Below are positions 58,201 through 64,000 of a stretch of DNA of 64,000 bases, one piece after another; the first letter of the stretch is position 1; each line of letters opens with the position of its first letter. The stretch is from Cinnamomum chago (taxonomy: Eukaryota > Streptophyta > Magnoliopsida > Laurales > Lauraceae). The stretch covers positions 68,812,001-68,876,000 of the forward strand of contig CP142459.1 of assembly GCA_038049695.1 (NCBI GenBank). Direction: 5' to 3'. The notes beneath the pieces were generated by a model that searched no databases, had not been told where the DNA came from, and worked only from the letters and a program-made list of their open reading frames with translations. Position numbers and translations under genes: made by a program.

Positions 58201-59883
58201 TCCCTTGAGCCCCCTAAGTAGTTGAGCTCTCTAGTCTGTACTGGTTCCTAACTGAATTAGGTTACGAGCAAGATACCTGAATTCAACAGGTGGATTGGAT
58301 CTCTCTAGCTGTTAGGCTCAGGAGAGTTCTTTTTTGTGGGCTAGACATGGGCCAGGTTTGGATCATAGCCAGTCGAGGCCCAGCCTGCTAGTTCTCAGCC
58401 ATAAATATGTTCACAACATGCCTCGGCCTGTAAGATTGAAAGCTGGTCTGTATGTGCCTTAGCTCATTTGTGAAATCTTTTGTTCCTCTTATTACAATTG
58501 TCATCCACCTGCCCTGACCCTTAAATTAAAGCACATGTAGTCTATTGAAAAGTATTTATGCTACATCTAATAACACCTCGAGGTGTTGTTGTAAATGGTT
58601 AGTTGAGGAAACTTAATTTGATATCAGTGTCAATCGGTAATGAGGAACGACTCGGCATTAAAAAAATATGCTTGTCGTAAAAAATGGGCCGACTGGATTT
58701 CACCCGAGGATAGTATTGAGGAGTATTGATATGAATGGTAAGGTGAAGAAATCTAGTACCTAGGTCTACCATTATGGTTGCTCATGACTTAGGAGATGGC
58801 GCCTCAGCTGTTTTGGGTTGTTAGCATTGCTTTCTTTATTACTTAGTGAAATCTCTCCCTTACCAATAAAAGACTTATCTATTGGGCTCGGTAGGTGCCG
58901 AGATGGGGCCTCAGCTGTTTTGAATTGTTACTTGTTAGCAGTGCTTTATTTGTTGTTTAATGGAATCTATCCCTTACCAAAAAAAAAAAGGTAAAAAAAT
59001 GACATAGACTTAGCCTTCACATGTTTGATGGCCAAGGCGGTTTTTATAACATTGATGTATTGTACTTGTGCATATTAAGCATGAAAGCTCACTGCCTCCT
59101 TTTCTTTTGATAAATAAAACCATTCATTATAAAGAAAAGGGATGAATAAGACAGAAAAGCAAAAGCACAGGAGCAACACAAACACAACAAAAACATGTGA
59201 AATTAGTCTCTGCCCAAAATGAGAAAGGGTTCACAGACCTCATCTTAGCAAAATCATGAGCCTTCTAATATAATTTAAGTCCCTAGGACTAGGTTAAAAC
59301 TGAATTCATAGCTCACAGCAAGCTTTAAAATTTGTACATATGCCCATTTTAAAATAATACATTGCATTCTGCAGCATGTATTAAATTACAATAATTATTT
59401 GATTTGTTTACATAAATTTTTCTTTTTGGTGAAAGTTTCATTAATTGAAGTTGAAATGCTGCAACAAGAAAGATTATTGAGACAAATATTCACTAGTACA
59501 AGTTACAAGAAGAATAATATATATATATATATATATATACCAAGTGCTTTTATTTGTAAACTTACAAGAGAAAAAAACATTCCACGTGAAATCGGGGACA
59601 ATTGCATCATTAAATTAAGAATTACTGTCATCATCGTCAATATCATCCGATCTGTGGGGATTTGCTATTAGGATAGAAAGATTATAGTAAAATTAGATTC
59701 CTAATCTTTGTTATATAAACCGATGTTATTGAACTAACAGATTACATTGGTTTATTGATTTTCTATGAAGTTTATTTCAATATTTAATAATAATTGTGTG
59801 ATACTAAGGTACCAACACCACTCAATAATGAGCATGTTGGCCAGTATCCATGTTTATGGTTAGAACATTTGATGTGCTAGAAC
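55280..59883. other. Intergenic region
   Basis: No gene is supportable. It holds a 26-bp tandem duplication (57052-57103), an (AT)n run (59517-59539), a poly(T) tract near 57937-57952 and an AAAT-type simple repeat near 56575-56594. A block at 58795-58990 has two imperfect copies of a unit with 'gcctcagctgttttg' (58803 and 58911) and 'tcycttacca', ending in an A run. This could be the tail of an old LINE, but nothing coding remains. Confidence 0.5.
57052..57103. repeat. 26-bp perfect tandem duplication
   Basis: The unit beginning CCTAAATATGAGGGTCATCC occurs twice without mismatch (57052-57077 and 57078-57103). Confidence 0.9.
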
Positions 59884-60205
59884 TAAGGGTACGGTATTCA
59901 TGGGCTGGGTCAGCCGGCTGGGCTGAGGCATATCCAAGCCTGTCCTAACTTTAGAAACACACGCCTGTATCTCGCCCAGAACCAACATGGGCCGCAAATG
60001 TCAAGTGAGCCCAGCTTTTTATAAATTGTAGGGCATGTCTAGTAGTTGTTTTGGACATATTATAGTGACTTACAAGAACTCATCATCAGGTCGAGCAAGA
60101 CTTTGAGCATTTCTATCACTGAATCCAAGCCAGATATTAAATGGGCCCAATTTATATATCTAAGCTTAGTCAAAAGCGGGCTAGCTCGGTCCATGAGCAC
60201 CCCTA
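59884..60205. mobile_element. Small hAT-like MITE candidate
   Basis: The left end TAAGGGTACGGTATTCATGG and the reverse complement of the right end, TAGGGGTGCTCATGGACC, are imperfect inverted repeats. Both lead into GGCTGGGT/CGAGCTAGC-rich subtermini like those of the element at 4384-5279. The flanking 8-mers share only CTAGA, so the target duplication is weak. It is non-coding. Confidence 0.4.
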
Positions 60206-60240
60206 CCTAGATATGGCCCTCTCATTAGTCTTAATTTATT

Positions 60241-60296
60241 GTTTGTATAATAACACACACAAACACACACACACATATGTGTGCACGTGCGCGCTC
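60241..60296. repeat. (AC)n/(GT)n simple repeat
   Basis: An interrupted CA run passes into alternating 'tatgtgtgcacgtgcgcgc', a purine-pyrimidine alternating stretch of low complexity. Confidence 0.8.
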
Positions 60297-60629
60297 TACT
60301 AAGCTCAAGCTTAGCTGATAAGGTAAGCTTAAGTGTGTGGCGGGCCCACCTGGGGATGGGGATGAGGGGGATTTCAAGGACTCCTTGGAATCTTCCTATC
60401 TGCAAAAAAAATCAGGCACAATCGTAATTTCTATCATCTCCATATGGGCCCAAAAGTTTAATGGTCAACAGACCATTTGGATCAATACATAGTCAATCCA
60501 ACGGTTCAGTAAATTTGGATCTAACAAAAAGTTGATGGACACTCCTTGAATTCCAGAAAATAAACAGGCCCTTAGAGAATTACAAAAACATCAACCTTTT
60601 CAGACACACATGCAAATTTTGCCCTTTTT

Positions 60630-61028
60630 TTGTTGATATCAACATAACCAATTCCAGATTCTGTCATGAGTAATATTTGTTGACATCAACAAAACGTTTG
60701 TTGACATCAACATAAAATTGTGTTGACATAAAAAAAAAAAAAAACTCAATTATTACAATCAATGTCCCTGTGAATTTGTTGACGTCGATAGAACATTCGT
60801 CGACATCAACATATAATTTTGTTGGCGTCAACAAAAATGCCTAGTTAACGTCAACAAAAATACCTAGTTAACAACATGAGTGACCCTGTGAATTTGTTGA
60901 CGTCAACATAAGATTCGTCGACGTCGACGTCGACATCAACATAAAATTGTGTTGACGTCAACAAAAACGCCCAGTTAGCATCAACAAAAATTGAGTTTTC
61001 CGTTGTTTAGGATTTTGTTGACATCGAG
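60630..61028. repeat. Array of TTGTTGACRTCAACAA palindromes
   Basis: About fourteen copies or half-copies of TTGTTGACRTCAACA lie in 400 bp (for example near 60631, 60676, 60698, 60775, 60796, 60817, 60893, 60914, 60950 and 61013). A higher-order repeat of 122 bp is visible: 'ctgtgaatttgttgacg' occurs near 60769 and 60891 with matching downstream order. The core contains TGACGTCA (bZIP type) and TTGAC (W-box core for WRKY factors) on both strands. The array ends about 530 bp upstream of the acyl-activating enzyme start, so a regulatory role is possible but unproven. Confidence 0.85.
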
Positions 61029-61560
61029 TAATCTCTCTCTCACTGCGATTGAGAAAAAAAATAGTAGGCCGTTGATCTCCTTCTTCTCTTTCTTCTATTC
61101 TACCGTTGTTGTTGATTTGGGGGTGATGAATGGTTTTTTTTTTTAGGGTTATGTTGACATTAACTAACCAAGGGCAAAAGCGGAATAAAATATTAGATTT
61201 GGGCTAGAGGTCATTGGCTGTCATTATAAAAATTTAGGGTCCTCAGTTGTAATTACACTGTTTAATGGGATTTTTGAAGTAAATGTCCCAAAAGAAAATT
61301 ATTTGTAAAACTAAAAATCTAATAAAACCCCATAATAATAATAAATAAAAAAATAATCACACCCATTAAGTCATAAGAGTGAGCCTAGTTTGATATTTTC
61401 CTTTGAATACGACTCGTGCCCCTGTTGCATCCAAGCTCGATCGCCCCTGGTCGTTATTAAAAAGCCCTGCTTTCCATATAAATATGCACCAGCTCTACCA
61501 TGCATGTACCAAGCCCACTCTTCCATTCTCTCTCTCGGATACAACTGAGTCATTGCTAAC
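61029..61560. promoter_or_regulatory. Promoter region of the acyl-activating enzyme gene
   Basis: This is the space between the palindrome array and the start codon. A TATA box (CATATAAATA, about 61476-61485) lies about 80 bp before the ATG at 61561, leaving room for a short pyrimidine-rich leader (CTCTCTCTCGG). No other gene is seen. Confidence 0.5.
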
Positions 61561-63244
61561 ATGGATCAGCTTGTCAAGTGCGAGGCAAACACTGCCCCCC
61601 TCACTCCTCTCACATTCCTAAACAGGGCAGCCACAGCATACGCATCCCGAACATCCATCATCTACGAAACCACCCGCTTCACCTGGCACCAGACCTACCA
61701 ACGCTGCTGCCGTCTAGCCTCCTCCCTCTCCTCCCTCAACATCACCAAGAACGACGTCGTCTCCGTCCTCGCCCCTAACGTTCCAGCAGCATATGAGATG
61801 CACTTTGCTGTCCCCATGGCCGGCGCCATTCTCAACACCATCAACACCCGCCTCGACGCCAATAACATCGCCACCATTCTCAGACATGCTGAAGCCAAGC
61901 TCTTCTTCGTCGACCACCAGCTGATGCCATTGGCACGCGATGCACTCAACTGCCTCGCCAAGGACCCAATTAAACGACCTTTGGTGGTGGTGATCGACGA
62001 GCTTGACGCACCAACGGGCCTCCTATTGGGCCTGGGGGAGCTCGAGTACGAGCAGCTGGTCCGCAATGGCGACCCAGCTTACGAGCCTCATGTCCTTGTG
62101 GACGAATGGGACTCGATCGCTCTGAACTACACCTCTGGCACCACGTCGGCTCCAAAAGGTGTAGTCTACAGCCATAGAGGTGCGTACCTTAGCACTCTAA
62201 GCATTATGGAGTGGGAAGTGGGGAGCTATCCTGTCTACTTGTGGTCGCTCCCCATGTTCCACTGCAACGGTTGGGCCCTCACGTGGGGGATTGCAGCACG
62301 TGGGGGTACAAACGTGTGCATCCCCGGCACTGTACCGTGCCATCAACCACCATGGAGTCACCCACATGTGCTGCGCGCCGGTCCTCTTCAACGTCCTCCT
62401 GGAGGCCCGCCCAGAGGAGTGGCGTCCACTAGCCGTTCCTGTCAAGATCCTTACAGGCGGTTCACCGCCACCTGCGCCGCTCCTTGAAAGGATGGAGCGG
62501 CTCGGGTTTCAACTAATGCACGCCTATGGGCTGACGGAAGCCACCGGCGTGGCGCTGGTGTGCGAGTGGCAGTCGGGTTGGAACCGGTTGTCGGAGGGAG
62601 AGCAAGCTCGGCTCAAAGCCCGACAGGGCATCAGCGCTCTCTGCCTCGGCGGGTTCGACGTGAAGGATCAGACTACCATGAAGAGCGTCCCCCACGACGG
62701 GCAGGCCGTTGGGGAGATCGTCCTCCGGGGGAGCACTGTTATGAAAGGGTACTATAAGGACCCCGCCGCCACCTCTCTGGCCTTCAGTGGCGGGTGGTAC
62801 CACACCGGCGATGCCGGGGTGGTGCACCCTGATGGGTACGTGGAGGTGACGGACCGGTTGAAGGACGTGATCATTTCAGGTGGAGAGAACATCAGCAGCG
62901 TCCAGGTGGAGTCGGTGCTGTACAGTCATCCCATGGTGGCGGAGGCGGGTGTGGTGGCAATGCCACATAAGCATTGGGGTGAGACCCCTTGTGCCTTTGT
63001 CTCATTGAAGAAGGAGGAGGAGATATCAGTAAGGAAGAAGATAAAAGAAGAAGACATCATATCATATTGCAGAAAGAAGCTGCCCCACTTCATGGTTCCA
63101 AGGAGGGTGGTGTTCATGGAGGAACTTCCCAAGATAAACATGAAGACTCAGAAATTCAAGTTGAGAGAACTGGCCAAAACTCTTCCTCCGTTAAAGGAGG
63201 AGCATGAACAGCAGCAACACCTCTGTTCTGAGTCCCGTCTCTAA
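61561..63244 (+). CDS. Acyl-activating enzyme (acyl-CoA ligase), frameshifted
   Basis: An intronless gene of the plant AMP-binding acyl-CoA ligase family starts at MDQLVKCEANTAPLTPLTFL. Such enzymes convert a carboxylic acid, ATP and CoA into an acyl-CoA through an acyl-AMP. The N-terminal half has VSVLAPNVPAAYEMHFAVPM and the ATP motif YTSGTTSAPKGV at about residues 190-201. The second half has YGLTEATG, GGWYHTGDAG and DRLKDVIISGGENIS, and the C-terminal lysine motif (LPKINMKTQKFKLRE, one residue shorter than usual). The last residues SRL form a peroxisomal PTS1 signal. At about 62321-62326, after TNVCI, the frame changes from +1 to +2; roughly five residues normal for the family are missing, consistent with a 14-nt deletion or a base error. 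Total length is otherwise normal at about 555 aa. The substrate is not predictable; relatives use short-chain, benzoic or cinnamic acids. Confidence 0.88.
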
Positions 63245-64000
63245 GATGGAGCTGGTTTTTTTTTAACATGGTACTGATGATAGGACTATAGTGATACCTT
63301 CAAATAATAATTAATATGAAGTGGTCTTGCTTGTTTAGTGTTTGTCCCCAACAATAATGTTGTCCTACAAAATCCAAACACTTCATATCATTGTTTCTCT
63401 TATTTTAATCAATGAGTTTGAAAGTGAGGAATTCTTTTTGGTAAATCTGAAAGTGAGCAGTTTGAGTTGGGCATAACCCTGATTATTATTTTTTTGTGTG
63501 TGTGTGTGTGTGTTGGGGGTGTGTGTGCTTGTTTTGTCGGTGGGGGTGGGGGTGGGGGTGGGGGTGGTAGTTTGGTTTGGATTTCTAATAAGTGAATATT
63601 TTTAGCAGTCCCTCCAAAGAGGATCAGAAGCAAGGCAATATCACCATTGGCGGAAAATGATTCCCCCAATCAGAGGGTGCTACATGGGGGAAATTTTTTT
63701 TTATGAAGGGGATGAGATGTCATGAAGTTGACATCTCTCCCCTCATGTGGCACCCCTGAGTAATCCCAATGGGGTCTCCCTATTTCTACCAAACAGGTTA
63801 TCCTCTTCCACCATTGGCCTGTACAAGACATGGGAGATGGGTCTATTCACATCACGATTGCGACCACTGCAAATAATAAGACAGTGGTTGCTGGAGCGGC
63901 ATTTTGACGGTGACCATTTGAATAGGTGGTATCAGTGAGCCTGTGACTCATGCAAATGCACCGACAAGTGCTGAGATGAAGTCACATGCATGATGCACCT
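63245..64000. other. 3' flank of the acyl-activating enzyme gene
   Basis: No gene is supportable to the end of the window. It holds a (GT)n run (63495-63511), the G-rich repeat at 63539-63567 and a hairpin 'gagatgtca...tgacatctc' near 63714-63739. Confidence 0.55.
63539..63567 (+). repeat. (GGGGGT)n tract, potential G-quadruplex
   Basis: Four consecutive runs of five G separated by single T, with GG at each edge, lie about 300 bp after the stop codon of the acyl-activating enzyme. The spacing meets the usual G-quadruplex rule. Confidence 0.85.

Noticed and set aside
58560..58990. LINE 3' end
   Set aside because: Only an imperfect duplication and an A run are visible, with no remaining coding sequence or target duplication.
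60630..61028. The palindrome array as a CRISPR array
   Set aside because: Spacing is irregular, units are palindromic and there are no unique spacers of constant length. The window is plant nuclear DNA.

Overview
This window is flowering-plant nuclear DNA. The evidence is split genes with GT-AG introns, plant-specific protein families (a trihelix factor, an atypical bHLH factor, a plant O-fucosyltransferase and an acyl-activating enzyme), a nuclear tRNA-Ala gene, and AT-rich intergenic DNA full of plant-type transposons. The species cannot be fixed from the sequence alone.

Layout. 1-1.9 kb is intergenic and holds a diverged 59-bp tandem array. 1.9-2.9 kb (minus) is a four-exon coiled-coil gene. 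2.9-7.9 kb holds MITE-like repeats. 7,918-15,697 is one complete, young Ty3/gypsy-type retrotransposon: two 1.37-kb LTRs, a 5-bp target duplication, a tRNA-Asp primer site and an intact gag-protease frame. It has no reverse transcriptase, RNase H or integrase, so it is non-autonomous. 17.1 kb is tRNA-Ala(CGC). 18.6-20.3 kb (plus) is a two-exon trihelix gene. 20.3-33 kb has no supportable protein gene; it holds a foldback element, a Harbinger-like element and a 5' fragment of U2 snRNA. 33.1-37.8 kb (minus) is a six-exon O-fucosyltransferase. 37.8-48.5 kb is repeats, including two SINEs of one family with clear target duplications, one of them nested inside a hAT-type element. 48.5-52.5 kb (plus) is a seven-exon atypical bHLH gene with a hAT MITE in intron 5. 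52.5-61.5 kb is intergenic; it holds a long inverted-repeat (Mutator/foldback-like) element and a dense array of TTGACGTCAA-type palindromes. 61.6-63.2 kb (plus) is an intronless acyl-activating enzyme with a peroxisomal C-terminus (SRL) and one frameshift.

The host genes are unrelated single-copy loci and form no cluster or pathway. I reconstructed the exon chains by hand from splice sites and checked that each closes in frame (233, 320, 504 and 505 aa). No new multi-gene system is evident. The most interesting items are the recent gag-protease-only retrotransposon with its GC-rich palindromes, the palindrome array upstream of the acyl-activating enzyme, and the nested hAT/SINE insertions.
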